In this document: piece by piece, positions 10,779-25,100 of the stretch
Layout of the letters: each line of letters begins with the position of its first letter
How positions within the stretch are numbered: position 1 is the stretch's first letter
Assembly (NCBI RefSeq): GCF_902806685.2
Contig: NC_048547.1
Coordinates: 10,861,196 to 10,925,195 of the forward strand
Source: Maniola hyperantus
Lineage: Eukaryota > Arthropoda > Insecta > Lepidoptera > Nymphalidae
Reading direction: 5' to 3'
DNA: 64,000 bases
The notes under the pieces: model-generated
Database searches by the model: none
The model's input: only the letters and a program-made list of their open reading frames with translations
What the model was told of the DNA's origin: nothing
Program-made: the position numbers and the translations under genes

Positions 10779-13700
10779 CTATGTCCTTAAGTTAGTTTTC
10801 GCCTTCTCCAATATTTCCTTTTTAAGTTTCGGATATTCCGGGTGAATCTTCAAGATGTGTCGACTAACCACTATACATTCAGGGTACTTCTTCAGCTTCA
10901 AATATGCGTAGGCCAGTTTGTAACCGATAGCTAAGTCGTTCTTGCCCGTGTGTACCCACGCGTTATCGTAGTTGTGCGCTGCGCTTTTATAGTTTTGATC
11001 CTTTTCTGATAGGAAACCTAAAATAAAATGTATGTTTAACATACTACTACTAATATTATAAATGTGAAAAATTTTATGTGTTTGTCGTTCAATGACATCG
11101 CAACGGGGCAACGAATCGACGTTTGGATGAATATAGTAAGACCTGGAGAGTGGCATAAAGTACTGTCAGCTACTTTTTATTTCGGGATATCAGAGTTCTC
11201 ACGGGTTTTAAAAACCTAAATCCACGCTTTTACGATAGAGATTGAATAGCTAAAGACTTTATAAAGAACTGCGCATCGCCAGAGATGTGGCGGGACGAGA
11301 TCTCAGATCTGTCAAAAATGTTTTTTGCACCGCCAGCCTCGTGACACTAACGTCTGCTAATATTTTGGCATTTTTTAAATTATCTTGCTTCTTGGCACGA
11401 TAGTTTTGGTGAGCCGATTTAACTGGCTTATTTTTCTTGTCACCGCATTTTTAGAAAAGCCACAACTTTGAACTATAAAATTTGATTTCAGTAATTGAAG
11501 ACTTACCTAAGTATTGATATGCCGCTGCGCAGGAATTGTTGTGATTCAGAACTTTAGTAAGAATTTCTTTCGCGGCCTCCGTCCGACCAGAACTTATTTG
11601 ACTATCCGCTACTTCTAACCAGCACCTAAAATGAATTATGACGAATATTATGGTCAACTAAATTGATTGGAAATAGGAATACTAGTGCCACCTTCACTTT
11701 CTTTACAACTTCGAAAGGACAGCATTTTTAGTCCTGCCTGTTTATTTGTGCTGAACTAAATTAGCACCAATTTTCTGAACCTTTTTTAGCTAATAATTGG
11801 TAATACTTACTTCTCCAGACCATCAGCTTTTTCTGGTGTCCAAGGAATGGATGATATGGTTCTTTTGAGTATATTCTTAGCTCGAGTTGGCTGTTTCATA
11901 ATGTTGTACCTGAAATATTAAAGGCATTTCAATAAATTAAAAGAATGAACATACCATACGTGTATTCATCGCCCAGGATCGAACCGATCCCCCGAATATG
12001 AAGCCGAGGACGTCTTAAACACTAGGTTATCGCCGCTTCCTAAGTGCTAAGTGGCTAATGGCCGAAATCAAATCGATAACTTGTAATTTAGCAACGTTGT
12101 TAAGTCATGTTGTATGTTTTTTTTTGACAAATAACAATGCTGTTAAGCAACTTATCGGATGACTAGCTTAGTCTCGCGACTTCGTCCGCGTGGACTACAC
12201 AAACTTCAAACCCCTATTTCACCCCCTTAGGGATTGAATTTTCAAAAATCCTTTCTTAGGGAATGCCTACGTCATAATAGCTATCTGCATGTCAAATTTC
12301 AGCCCGATCCGTCCAGTAGTTTAAGCTGTGCGTTGATAGATCAGTCAGACAGTCAATCCTTTTATATATTTATAACTAGCTTATGCTCGCGACTTCGTCC
12401 GCGTGGACTACACAAACTTCAACCCCCTATTTCAAAAATCCTTTCTTAGCGGATGCCTACGTCATAATAGCTATCTGCATGTCAAATTTCAGCCCGATCC
12501 GTCCAGTAGTTTAAGCTGTACGTTGATAGATCAGTCAGTCAGTCAATCCTTTTATATATTTATAATTTCAGATTTCAGATGATTGATTTGATTTCGAAGT
12601 GATATAATTAGGTATTATCTACTTTTCATCCTGGAATTTGAAACTTATCAGAAATTGGAATACTCACGCATTTGCTATGGCAAGAATAAGATACGGGTCA
12701 TCTTGATAGCCGTCCTCGGTGGCTAGGGGCAAGATGTCTTGTAAAACTTTGTCCGCTTGCGATTTGTGCTTAGTGGCCAGTTGCAGGAGGGCTTGTAGTG
12801 ATTTACGATCTGTGTGCGCTACTTCTGCTAGAAGCTTCTCCGCCGTTCTTAGCGCCAGAAGACGTGTATCGCTGGAAAAAGTATACTTATCTGATATTAT
12901 GATCGAATATAGGGTTGCGTTTATAGCAAAATTTAAAAATTTTAGCAGACCGGGCTCACTCGAACGCACTCCTTCCTTCAAAAGATAAGTATCTTTTATA
13001 AGAGAGAGAGAGAGGAAGATAGATAAGTACTTTTACGCAATAGAAAGGGAAGAAACTCAAAACTGACCAATCTATGTAAAGTTCATAAAATGACTGACAG
13101 TCTCCTCCTGAAGAAACAAGTCCTGGATTGATCACAACTCTGGCTGTGGGGCCGCTACCCCGGTACCTATTTTTCTTATTTTGAGTGTTTCTCTTGTATA
13201 AAGTTTTTATAGAACAAAACAATTAGCAAAATCCTAATCGTTACAGTAGCCCAAAAGTAGTAACTTCAAATAAACCTGGACCTGGCGCTTATTTGAATAT
13301 GGTAAATTAATTACTAGCTCCTGACCTTCAATTGAGAAAACTTATTTTTAAAGAAATACAAAAGTCATCAAAAACGTTAAACTAGAAAATGTAAATAATA
13401 GTAAATACGTACGAGTCATCGTTTGCAGTCAAGCTATCTTGTAAAGTATCAGGAGCATGTTGCGAAAGGCACAACAGTACCATCCTTTTCGCCGCGTTTT
13501 GTCCCCAAAGAGGCGAACGTCGCGCTTGGTTTAGTTGACGTAAGGCTGCATTCACTTTTCCCTCGTACGTGGAGTACAGACCCAGACAGTATGAGTAACC
13601 TGATAAAGTTGGATACGTAAAGTATACCAAAGAAACCAGAAAAAATTATGTGTTTAATTCTTTAAGTCCCATCCCCAAAAGTCAAATGTATCCTGTTGAG

Positions 13701-16700
13701 TTAACAGCTTTACTATAATTTTTTATAATTATATTATTATTAGTGCTACGGCGTTACAGAGTGTGACTGTCTCCAGAACTCCAGTATGCAAGCTTCCTTC
13801 CTCACTATCAATTTTCATCAAGATCAGTTCAGCTGTTTAGCTTTGAAAATAACACAAACCGATGGACAAATATATTTAGCATTTATAATCCATACTAATA
13901 TTATAAATGCGAAAGTGTGTCTGTCTGTCTGTCTGCTAGCTTTTCACGGCTCAACCGTTCAATCGATTTTGACGAAATTTGGTACAGAGGTAGCTTGCAA
14001 CCCGGGGCATAGGCTACTTTTTATCCCGGAAAATTTAAGAGTTCCTACGGGATTTTGAAAAACCTAAATCCACGCGTACGAAGTCGCGGGCATCAGCTAG
14101 TATTGATATAAATCATTGTGTAGGTCGCTTACCGGGATCATCTTGATTGTCCAAGCTATTTTTGGCCGTGTCCAGCGTCTGTTCCACGTCACTCAGCTTG
14201 CCGCGCCTCCACTGCACTTCGATGAGCTGCGCGAGCGCCTCCCAGCTCGTCGCCTTCACAGACAATATTTGCTCCAAGTGACGTTGGGCCGTCTCGAAAT
14301 CAACCTGTACAATGAAAAAAAATATACTTTATTAGCTAAGCGGGGGCCTTCTCTCAAGTAGAATTTGCGAAACAGTAAAGGGTGGAATTTCCAAAAATCT
14401 TGAAACATGTACTTTTTCATTTTTGACCGGAAGACCAAATACTAAAGACATAATAAATAATTGAACTACGGAACAATAAAAATTACGGACTTTAACACAA
14501 ACTTTTATCCTTTATTAAACCCCCTTGAGGTATATAGAAAAATCCTTTCGTAGACCCAAAGCACACCGATGGAGTGGAATTGTTATAATGAGAATAAGCA
14601 AACTGACGCAGACTGAGCCCCTGACCAATCTTGAAAAAGTTAAAACATTAATAAGTTATTTACCTTACGGAAAGCTAAATCTGCCATCATTACTGCAGCT
14701 GATTCGTTATTTGGGTCTGTGTTGAGGAGAACAGCGCATGTTTGCTCACATCTTTCTGGATTGTTCATCTAAAATTATGTTTTTTTTCAAACTTATTAAC
14801 AGGAAGTTATAACAAAAAAGTACCAAACCAGATTTAGATCTGGTTCATCATCATCATCATCATCAACCAATAGACGTCCACTGTTGGACATAGGTCTCTT
14901 GTAGGGACTTCCACACGCCACGGTCTTGCGCCGCCTGCATCCAGCGGCTCCCTGCGACACGTCTGATGTCGTCCGTCCACCTAGTGGGGGGTCTTCCAAC
15001 GCTGCGTCTTCCGGTGCGAGGTCGCCATTCTAGCACCTTGGGACCCCAACGTCTACCGGTTGTACGAACTATGTGCCCTGCCCATTGCCACTTCAGCTTC
15101 GCAACCCGTTGAGCTATGTCGGTTACTCTAGTTCTCCTACGGATCTCCTCATTTCTGATTTGATCACGTAGAGAAACTCCAAGCAAAGCTCTCTCCATCG
15201 CCCGCTGAGTGACTCTGAGCTTTCTTATGAGGCCCATAGCTGTTAGCGACCATGTCTCGGATATGTGCGGATATGTCATCACTGGCAACACGCACTGTTT
15301 GAAAACTTTGGTCTTCAAGCACTGAGGAATTTCGGACAAGAAGACATCTCGAAGCTTCCTGAACGCTGCCCAACCGAGTTGGATTCGGCGGTTGACCTTT
15401 TTCTCGAAATTGGACCTACCCAACTGGATTGTGTGTCCTAGGTATATATACTCGTCTACAATTTAGAGTGCAGAGCTTTCAACGATTACTGGGTGGGGCC
15501 GGACATAAGCATTGGACATGATTTTCGTCTTACTCATGTTAATTTTTTAATTTTTTTTTTTTAAATGAACATGAGTAGATCTGGTTACACTGCACTTATT
15601 ATTAAGAACATTTGCGAATAGAAACAATATATACATAAAACAAAGTTTTACCTGAGCATATAATTTTGCCAACGCCAATAAAGTGGTCGGATCTCTCGGA
15701 CAATGTATCAAAGCCTCTGAATACAAATTAGCCGCAACTGCCGGCTCTTTCACTGACTTAACTTTAGCTAAAGAGCACAGTATACTTGACAACTGCCTTT
15801 TCTCTTCCTCTAAATCACCCCTCGAGTCTATTTCAACTCTTTTTACAACAGCCATTTGTAACTCTTTCGCTTCGGTTACAATTAGATTTGTGTTTCCCGC
15901 GGCAGGATTCTTTAAGTCTCTTGCTTTTGCTTGTGTCAGTAGAAACCGTATACGCCTTTTGAAAGATGGTATGTCTTTTTCTTTGTTATAGAGTTGGTTT
16001 AATTCCGACGATATATTTGAATCAACTTTGTCGTATTGTTTAAGCTGGAAACAGATCGTATTATAACAACTTTTGGCCTTGTTTATAGCAATCACAGTAG
16101 AGCCGTAAGGTGCTTACCCATTAGATATTAATTTAAAAGTTAAGTAAGTAGTTACTTAATAAATTGATTTGACTTTTATGTCACAATTCTCCTAAACTTA
16201 CCTTAATAAGAAGTTCTAAATACTCAAACTTAAGTTCATCGTCGTTCAACAATCTGATAGCGTTTTCATAATGTTGCATTGCTTTGTCGTACTCGTGCAT
16301 TTTGACCAAAGCTAACCCCAATTTTTTGACTAACTGAATATTCTTAGGGTTTCCTTTGAGTGCAGTTTCATAAGATTCTGCTGCCTGTATAGGTTCTGAA
16401 ATAGTAACGATCTGTTAACAGTATACCTACAATACGTATAACGGTTAATCGTAGTTTTGATATGATAATTGACAGATAGAGCTAAAACAGCGTGTAAGTT
16501 TTCATTTATTTCGGACTATTTAGGTTTTGCAAGTACATAAAATCAAATAATTCTTTACATCAGAGTTAGTTCGTTCAATCGTTCGTTTCCGATATAGTTC
16601 AGCAATAGCGCATCACTAGACGTCATTTCAAAATAAAGTCACGTGATCAGTACTGCCATATTTGTTATTGTTAGTTTTCAATTCTATTGGCATGGACTGT

Positions 16701-19143
16701 AGTCCATATCACCTCTTCTCTTTAATGCTTCGCTTTGTTTAATTGGTCTATGCATATCCATATCTAACAATAGACATAAGTATACACTGAGACTTTCGTG
16801 GGAACTAGTGCAGAATAAATTGAGAATCTATAAGTTTTACATACCATGAATTGACATAAAGGCATCACCCATCATAGTATGCGCATCTGTCATTGGATGG
16901 TTGTTTACTATATCTTTATAGCATGAAGTAAACATTGCTCGGTCATTTTTCTCCTTTAGATAGATGTGCGCCATTTTACTGTGAGCTTGGAAGTAGTAGG
17001 GTTGTCCCGCTTTCACTTCATTGAGGATTTCGATTGCATTATCAACATCGCCTTTGTTCAAAGTCAAGTCTGCACGCGCTATAAGTAATCGGCTTTCTTC
17101 GGATGTATACGAAATTTCTTGTATCGCTTCCTGCAAAACATTATCAATTGTATTATGCTAATTGAAGGGGAAAAAATACTCAGATTAATGTTTTTAAGAT
17201 ACTTAATTAGAAAGACTTACTTGCATTGTTTTTCCTGCTTCACCGAACTGGCCTAATGTTGTCTGTAGTTCAATTATTTGTAAGTACAATGTAGCTTTGT
17301 CTATTATATTCAGATCAGATTCTTGCTGTCTACTCACACTACTCTTGCTCGTAAGTATTTGAAGACTTGTGACGAAGCTTGACAGTGCGTCTTGCAGTTG
17401 ATTCATGTTTTTCAAAATTATCCCATTCAGGAAATGATACATTACACTATCCCGTATTTTAAAGTTGTAACTCAAACACATTTCCAAGGTTTGAGTTGCT
17501 TTTGAAAATGCACCTTGTTGAATGAAGATCTGAGCTAACAGGACCTGGCTTCCAGCATGAGTGTTATCAAGGTCACCTATCTGCTGAGCCAATGTTTGGG
17601 CTTCAGTCGAATATCCAAACAGAAATTTCAGCTTCGCTAATTCGTACAAAGCTGGTATCAATCCAGGACAAGATTTACATACTGTGCTTAACAGATTAAA
17701 ACAGCTTGCTACCAAAGCATTGTTCCCTTCTTGAGAGTACAAGATATATCCAATGATTATAAATGGCTTCTTTGGTAAATGTTTCTTGTATTCTTTATAT
17801 ACCTCCAACAGAAAATCTGGGTCCAGATTTTTGATATACAATAAACTGTATGGATACCGAGCCGCTGATGATATTTGCGTGTCAATTGCATTATTGAGAA
17901 ATGTTATGGCATTAGAATTCTTACTATTCAATTGTGCTGATAGTAAGTATAGTATGGGAAATTTTTGGGTCCCCTGCATTTCAAATAACAATTCAACCTG
18001 TTGTGCAATCTGATCTGTTGGACCATTATCAAACATTTGACATAGAGTTAGTCCACATAGAGCAGTTATAGAGTTACTGTCAATTTTGCTGGCCGCTTTG
18101 AAGAAACTCAAGGAATCTTTGTACTTTCCCTGTAGAATACACTGATAACCAACTTCGCTCAAAAAATCCACATTATTTGAATACATTTCGGATGCATATT
18201 GAGCAAATTTAAACACCTGAGATAGAACTGCACTTGACCTCCCACATACTTTAGAAAACACTTGTGCTATGTAGTAAAATTGATAGCCATTGCTGGTTTC
18301 CTCATTCTCTAGTACAGTAAAAAATGTATTCAGTTGATCTACTGCTTCAATATAGTCGGAATTTTTACAAAGTGCAATAAATATTCTAATTTTTAATGCC
18401 TCTAAATTTGTGGGTTCTAAAGAAAGGACTCTTTCAAGTGTATCATATACAGCCTCCCACCTAGAAGCTGCAAATTCATTTTTCAATTTCTCTGTAAGGG
18501 GCACTACTTGACCAGGATTATTGACTATAAGTTTATCCAACAATAGATTACAGGCATTAGAATCTTTGGCGAAATATCTATATTTTGCCAGACCCAAAAT
18601 GGCTTCAATATGTCGGTCACTTTTTTGAAGAGCTAACTCTAAACAATCCAGAATGTATGATTGTACTTCACCAATATTCATATACATGTCATTCCAGCCT
18701 TTTAAAATGATTGCTTCTAAATTATTAGGATCCTTTCTTAGTGACTTATTGATATATTCAGAAGCTTTTTCATACTTCTCTGCCAGTGACAAAAATAAAC
18801 CAGCATAATAGAATGATGATGAGTTAGCTTGCTTCTTTTCCTCTTTCAGTTTTGATTCTAAGCTATACAATTCTTCTCTTTCATAACTATTCAATAATTT
18901 GTGACCATAGATGAGAGCCATTACAATAGCAAATTGTAATTTTTTATCAGACTGCAATGGTGATAAATCATTTATGCCTTTTTGTACTTGTCCTTCTAGT
19001 ATATTGGCCAAGCAGTGATAAAATAAAAATTCAGCATTTTCAGCAAATTTTGTTGACGCCTCCTGGGATATTTTCTTTGATTTTCCATAACATTTTTCCC
19101 GTAAATAATAATGTACGTTACACCTATACCACATAAGATCCAT
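10779..19143 (-). CDS. TTC21B: Tetratricopeptide repeat protein 21B (IFT139), complete, 11 exons
   Basis: TPR scaffold of intraflagellar transport complex A, which drives retrograde transport in cilia; in insects, cilia are found mainly on sensory neurons. Exons in transcript order: 19143-17221, 17130-16845, 16395-16202, 16044-15652, 14768-14664, 14304-14133, 13599-13413, 12871-12668, 11909-11811, 11625-11507, 11017-10779 (TAG). All introns are GT-AG and phases join, giving 3921 nt and 1306 residues, close to the 1316 of the human protein. The N-terminus MDLMWYRCNVHYYLREKCY aligns with the vertebrate start. Other anchors are LSYDFKIRD, YTSEESRLLIARADL, RTAEKLLAEV and the C-terminal EYPKLKKEILEKAKTNLR. 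The start is the ATG in context AAAATGG. The first exon is unusually long (1923 nt), and its upstream boundary runs directly into the stop codon of the NATD1-like gene. Confidence 0.97.
11030..11232 (+). mobile_element. Helitron-like element, degenerate
   Basis: CATACTACTACTAATATTAT at the left and GGTTTTAAAAACCTAAATCC at the right are family landmarks. It lies in the last intron of TTC21B. Confidence 0.65.
11955..12047 (-). mobile_element. tRNA-derived SINE head
   Basis: On the - strand: AAGCGGCGATAACCTAGTGT (box A region) followed by GGTTCGATCCTGGGC (box B). It is a different SINE head from the more common one in this window, and lies in a TTC21B intron. Confidence 0.65.
12160..12570 (+). 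mobile_element. Two tandem copies of a Helitron-like variant
   Basis: Two consecutive copies, about 12162-12374 and 12375-12570, each start with an ACTAGCTTA / GCGACTTCGTCCGCGTGGAC block and end CAATCCTTTTATATATTTAT. The second copy lacks about 17 bases after CCCCTATTTCA. The same variant occurs at 40360-40545, 46838-47065, 52770-52990 and 53185-53350. Confidence 0.75.
13889..14100 (+). mobile_element. Helitron-like element with intact ends
   Basis: 212 bp from TCCATACTAATATTATAAAT to GCGGGCATCAGCTAG, inserted exactly between A (13888) and T (14101). This is the TC...CTRR signature and A/T target preference of Helitrons. It lies in a TTC21B intron just downstream of the donor of exon 14304-14133 reading in reverse. 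Confidence 0.8.
14846..15545 (-). mobile_element. Non-LTR retrotransposon (LINE) 3' fragment
   Basis: Encodes the C-terminal part of a LINE reverse transcriptase: IVDEYIYLGHTIQ, NRRIQLGWAAFRKL, ETWSLTAMGLIRKLRV, AKLKWQWAGHI and GRPPTRWTDDI, ending near YVQQW. An in-frame TAA interrupts it just before IVDEYIYLG, and the 5' part is missing, so it is dead. It ends in an ATG-repeat tail (CATCATCATC on the + strand). It is in the same orientation as TTC21B, within the intron between exons 16044-15652 and 14768-14664. Confidence 0.88.
16396..16844 (-). other. TTC21B intron
   Basis: 449-base intron, AT-rich, with no repeat I could place and no reading frame of note. Confidence 0.7.
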
Positions 19144-19149
19144 TTTGGA

Positions 19150-22100
19150 CTAATCTAACTCTAATTTAACTTGCAGATTCTTGTATTTATTTAAGTTTTC
19201 TTCATAAAATTTAGCAAGGAAATGACATTTGCATATCACATCCAAGCTGTTATCTGAGGCATAAGTAAAGGCATGCTGTAAAATAATTATATTACATTAC
19301 CACCAAGTATTACATATAAGTAATATAAAAAATCAATTAAATTGTACATAAGTACTTATACTAGATGATGTCTGTTTGAATTAGATTTTTTTAAAATACT
19401 GTAGGAAGTGGGAACTGATTTTCGGGAATAAAAAGTAGCCTATGTCTGTCTCCAAGATGCAAGATCTCTGAACCTAATTTTCTCCAAATTATAAAACAGA
19501 TAAGCATGAAAAAGTAACAGACATAATAATAGACAGACACACTTTTGTATTTTTGATATTAGTATGGATTTTAATAGTGATTATTACCTCAGCTAATAAT
19601 TTGCCAACACCTTTCCCTTGAAACTCTTTTGGTACATTTGTGTGGAGGAGCGTTATTGTCTTGCCTTGCTTCTCATATTCTATTGTCGCCTCTGCTGTCA
19701 AATAAATGTACAGTTTAATTAATTAGGTTTTGTTTATATTACAGGTGAGTATAATTTATTTATTGAGCACTTTGTTGCACATAAAAATAGCACAGCAAAG
19801 AAACATGCATTCATCATCATCATGATCAACCCATCACCAGCTCACTACAGAGCACGGGTCTCCTCTCAGAGTGAAAAGGGTTTTGGCCATAATCTACCAC
19901 GCTGGCCATGTGCGGATTGGTAGACTTCACACACCTTTGAGAACATTGTGGAGAACTCTCATGCAGGTTTCCTCACGATGTTTTCCTTCACAGTTAAAGC
20001 AAGTGATATTCGTAAAAGTTAGAGGTGCGTGCTCGGGATCGAACCCCCGACCTCTGATTAGAAGGCGGACGTCCTAACCACAAGGCTATCACAGCTTAAT
20101 ACATTAAAGAAGCATAAATCTAAAAATGTACTTAGTTTTATAATTAGTAAAATATACATTAAAAACACAAGAGATTTGGTTCAAATTGGTTCACAAATTG
20201 ATGCAATAGAAGCTAGAATGTACTCTTATTATACCCATCGAACCAATCGAACATAGTAGAAATATTAAATGAGAACCAATTTAGTGATGACTGAACATAT
20301 AGGATCAAGAAGAAACAACAAGGATAGTTTGGTGAAAGCTGAGATATAAATAAATAAATAATCTATTGTTTCACCAAACTAACAGCCAAAATTAGGTTGA
20401 GCCAGTGATGCCTAAAATAAGTTGTACACCTGTGTTATAGGCATTAGTGCTCTCCCCTTACAGACTATAATATTAAAAACAATATGTTAAACTAGCTGAT
20501 GCCCATGACTTCGTCCGCGTGGAATTAGGTTTTTAAAAATCCTGTGGGAACTCTTTGATTTTCCAGGATAAAAAGTAGCCTATGTCACTCTCTAACTATA
20601 CCCATGCAAAAAAATCACGTCAATCCGTTGCACTGTTGCGACGTGATTGAAGGACAAACCAACAAGTAGAGCCTCAATAACTCAACGGGTACAGGAGTGA
20701 ACTGAAAACCGAAAGGTCGACGGTTCAAACCCCGCCCGTTGCACTATTGTCGTACCTACTCCTAGCACAAGCTTTACGCTTAGTTGGAGAGGAAAGGGGA
20801 ACATTTAACATGGCTAATATTCTTTAAAAAAAAACCAATAAACCAACAAACAAACACACTGTCATAGAGGTCATAGATTTATGAGTAGATTTAGACTTTT
20901 GGTTACTATGACTACTGTCTAATGTTATTAGGTTGTCACAAAAATAAAAAGTCGTAATTAATTTATAAAATTGGTTTCTTGTATTTAATAATATAGAATG
21001 CACTGATGTACTCGTAATCCACTGCTGATACTCTGCTCCATCTTATATAAGAGGTTATGAATATAATTGTGACTAAAAAGAAACGTGATTAAAAAGAAAA
21101 AAAATGAGTCATCACGTGCACATAGAGCCATTGAAACGTGAAAATTACGATACATGGAGGATCCATGCAAAAGCGCTATTGTCGAAACTTGGCCTTTGGA
21201 GATATGTTTCCAATAAAATTGTAAAACCATCCCAAGACGGTGATGAGTTAAATAAATATTTAGAAAAAGAAGGATTAGCTTTAGCCGAGCTACTACTAAT
21301 AATATCACCCAGCGAATTAAAGCAAGTAAAAAATTGTCAAACAAGCAAAGATGTTTGGAATACGCTTGAAAGCATATATTATAGCAAAGGTCCTGCAAGA
21401 AAAGCAAGTCTATTAAAAGAGTTAATATTGAGGAAGATGAAAGATGATGATAATATTGTCGATCACTTGAATAAATTTATGGATATCGTCGATAAGCTAG
21501 CACATATGGACATACCAATTAACAAAGATCTACTTAGCATAATGATGCTGTATAGCTTACCTCAATCTTTTGAAAATTTTAGAATTGCAATAGAATCTAG
21601 GGATGATCTACCAGATCCAGACAACTTGAAAATAAAGATAATTGAAGAAGCTGAAGCAAGAAAAAATATAGCTAGTACGAGTGAACAAAACTCTGAACAA
21701 GAGGCGCTATATAGTAGACAACGTGGCAAAAATAAGAAACATATTGTTAAATGTTTCAAATGCAAAAAGAAAGGGCATAAAGCTAATGAATGCTGGTCAA
21801 AAGTGGACCAAGGTAATAAAAATAATGCAAATCTATGTTGTTCAGAAGAAACATGCCTAAATACGTATGATAATAAAGAAAAAATGAAGAAGTGGTGTCT
21901 TGACAGCGGCTGTACGTCACATATGAGTCATGAATCGGAAAGATTCATTAATATGGATAAAGCTGATAACAAAACGTTAAGGTTAGCATCAGAAAACTGT
22001 CTTGCAAAAATCGAAGGACGTGGTCCAGCAAAACTTTACATTAATAAAATACCAGATCTAAAACTAACTGAAGCCTTGTACGTTCCGTCGCTGACCACAA

Positions 22101-25100
22101 ACCTAATGTCAGTTGGAAAGATAACTGATAAAGGTGGAACAGTCTTATTTAAACAAAAAAATGCTACTGTGATGCGAAATAATAAAATTCTGTTAAAGGC
22201 AGAGAGGCACACAGACGGTTTATACTACGTTAAAGAAAACTTAGAAGAGAAAGCTAATTACTGTGAAGCAAGTAACATGCAGCAATGGCATAGAAAGTTA
22301 GCACATCTTAATGAAGGACAAATGCGAATAGCACTTGATAAGAAAATTATGGAAGGCTTAAAATTCAATATAAGTGACACAGTTAAAGACTGTGAAGTCT
22401 GTGCTAAAGGCAAAGCAACAAAACTGCCGTTTAATGTATCTAAAAATGAGCAACGAACAAATGAAAGATTACAAATTGTGCATACTGATGTATGTGGTCC
22501 CATGAGACAGCTATCGAAGGGGGGTTCCAAATACTTCATCACATTTACAGATGATTATTCAAGGTATACAAGAGTATATACAATGAAAACTAAGGATGAA
22601 GCTTTAACAAAATTTAAGGAATTCAAAAATGAGGCTGAAAGATTTACAAAAAATAAGATAGTATGTTTACAAAGTGACAATGGGACAGAATACATTAACA
22701 ATAATTTTGACAAATATTTAAAAGATAATGGCATCAAAAGGAGACTTTCCGCACCATACACGCCAGAACAGAATGGCTTAGCAGAAAGAAAAAATAGGAC
22801 ATTGCTTGATAAAGCTAGATGTATGTTGATAGACGCTAATATGAATGAAGTTTTTTGGGCTGAAGCTATTAATACAGCTAACTACTTGGCAAACCGTAGT
22901 CCTTGCACAAGTATTGATAACGCGACTCCATTTGAAAAATGGGTGGAGAGAGTTCCGTCTGTGAGACATTTTCACATATTCGGAACTAAGGCGTTTGTAC
23001 TTAAAAAAGGAAAGAAAAACGGAAAATTTGAAGCCAGAGCGACACCTGGAATTTTCGTAGGATATTCGGAAAATCACAAGGCATACCGGATTTTCAACCC
23101 AAAAACAGACAATGTAATGATTAGCAGAGATGTCAAAGTACTAGACAAAATGTATTATGAAAACGAGAACAAAGAAGAACGAAAACAAGATGTAGTTGAT
23201 AAAAATGAAATAGAAATTCCTGAAAAAGAAAATGTACAAAACAATGAAGGTTTGAAAGAACATGAAATTGATGAATCAGAACCGGAATTGAACAATGATG
23301 AAATATTTGTTGATGCAACTACAGAAGTAGATGAAATAGATCATGAAATGTGTACAGATAATGAAGTCGAACCGACTAGTTCTACTGATAAAAGACAGAG
23401 AAACCCACCAGCATGGCATCAAGATTATGACATGGATGCTGAACAATCATTCCTCTGTGAAATAGACGAGAACAATGATGAATGGGAAGATGCAATAATA
23501 AGCGAGATTGAATCTCATCTTAAAAATAATACTTGGAAAGTTGTACACAGGAATGAAAGCAAGAATTTAATAGATAGTAAAATGATTTTAAAATATAAGT
23601 ACAATGCAATGGGAGAAATAGATAGACGAAAAGCACGACTTGTGGCGCGTGGGTTTAATCAGAAAGAAGGAGTTGATTACACTGAAACATTTGCCCCTGT
23701 TGCGAAAATGAGTACTGTTAGACTACTTATTGCACATGCAATTGAAAATAAAATGAAATTATCCCAACTAGACGTGTGCACTGCATTTTTAAACGGCGAT
23801 ATAGATGAACAAATTTATATGAAGAAGCCGAAAAATCTGGATAAATATTTAAAAAATATAGTTACACACGGAAAAGACAAAGAGTTGATTAGAAAAGCAA
23901 AAGAAATGCTGCTAGATATAAATAGATATAAAAATAATGGGATATGTCAACTAAACAAAGCCATATATGGTTTGAAACAGGCAGGAAGACAATGGTTCTT
24001 AAAGTTACATGAGAAATTGTTGGAAATCGGATTTAAGAATTCTTCAGCGGATCCTTGCTTGTATATATTAGAAAAAGGAGGAGAAAAGCTATTTGCAAAC
24101 ATTTATGTGGATGACTTAATACTAGCATATAAATCAGAAATGTTGTTACGAGAAGTCAAAACAAAACTGCAAAAAGCTTTTGAGTTAAGAGATATGGGTT
24201 CACTCCATCATTGCCTGGGCATACAATTCACCCATGTAGGGGGAGAAATGACATTGTCACAGGAGAATTATATTGATAAGTTAATAAATAAATTTAACAT
24301 GGCTGAATGTAAGCCAGTGTCAACGCCCATGGAGGCTGGTCTGAAATTGGAGAAGGGTAAAGGAGAAACAGAGATGGAGAATATACCATACCAAATGTTA
24401 ATTGGATCTCTAATGTACCTCGCTGTAGCCACAAGACCAGATATAATGTTTGCTGTTAGTTATTTGAGCCAATACAATACATGTTTTGATAATACACATT
24501 GGCAAGCTGCAAAAAGGGTGATTCGTTATTTAAAAGGAACGAAGAGTGTAAGCATCAAATATAAAAAATCAGGAATGGCATTAACAGGCATGGCTGACGC
24601 TGACTGGGCGGCATGTACCGTTGACTGTCGTTCATATACTGGTTATATTTTTAAGTATGGCGGTGGCCTAATCAGTTATGCAACAAAGAAACAAAGAGTA
24701 GTGGCTTTGTCAACAGCAGAAGCCGAATATATGGCAATGACAGAAGCAACTAAGGAAGCTTTACACTTGAAATATCTATTGGAAGATATTGGAGTTTTTC
24801 AACAAACTGTTCCGATCTACAATGATAATTTGGCTGCACAGATGTTAGCCAACAATCTAATGACTGGTAAGAGATCGAAACATATCAGTATAAAGGAACA
24901 TTTTATACGGGATTGTGTCCAAAAGAAATTAGTAACCATCCGTTACAAGGACACAGAAAATATGGAGGCAGACCTTTTTACAAAGGCATTACCACAACCA
25001 AAGTTGTTAAAGCTTCTCAAGATGATAGGAGTCACTCAGACCCCAAGGTCATCGTGAGGGGGAGTGTCATAGAGGTCATAGATTTATGAGTAGATTTAGA

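Noticed and set aside
14863..15423. 186-codon open frame as an extra TTC21B exon
   Set aside because: The translation matches a LINE reverse transcriptase C-terminus, and TTC21B phases join cleanly without it.
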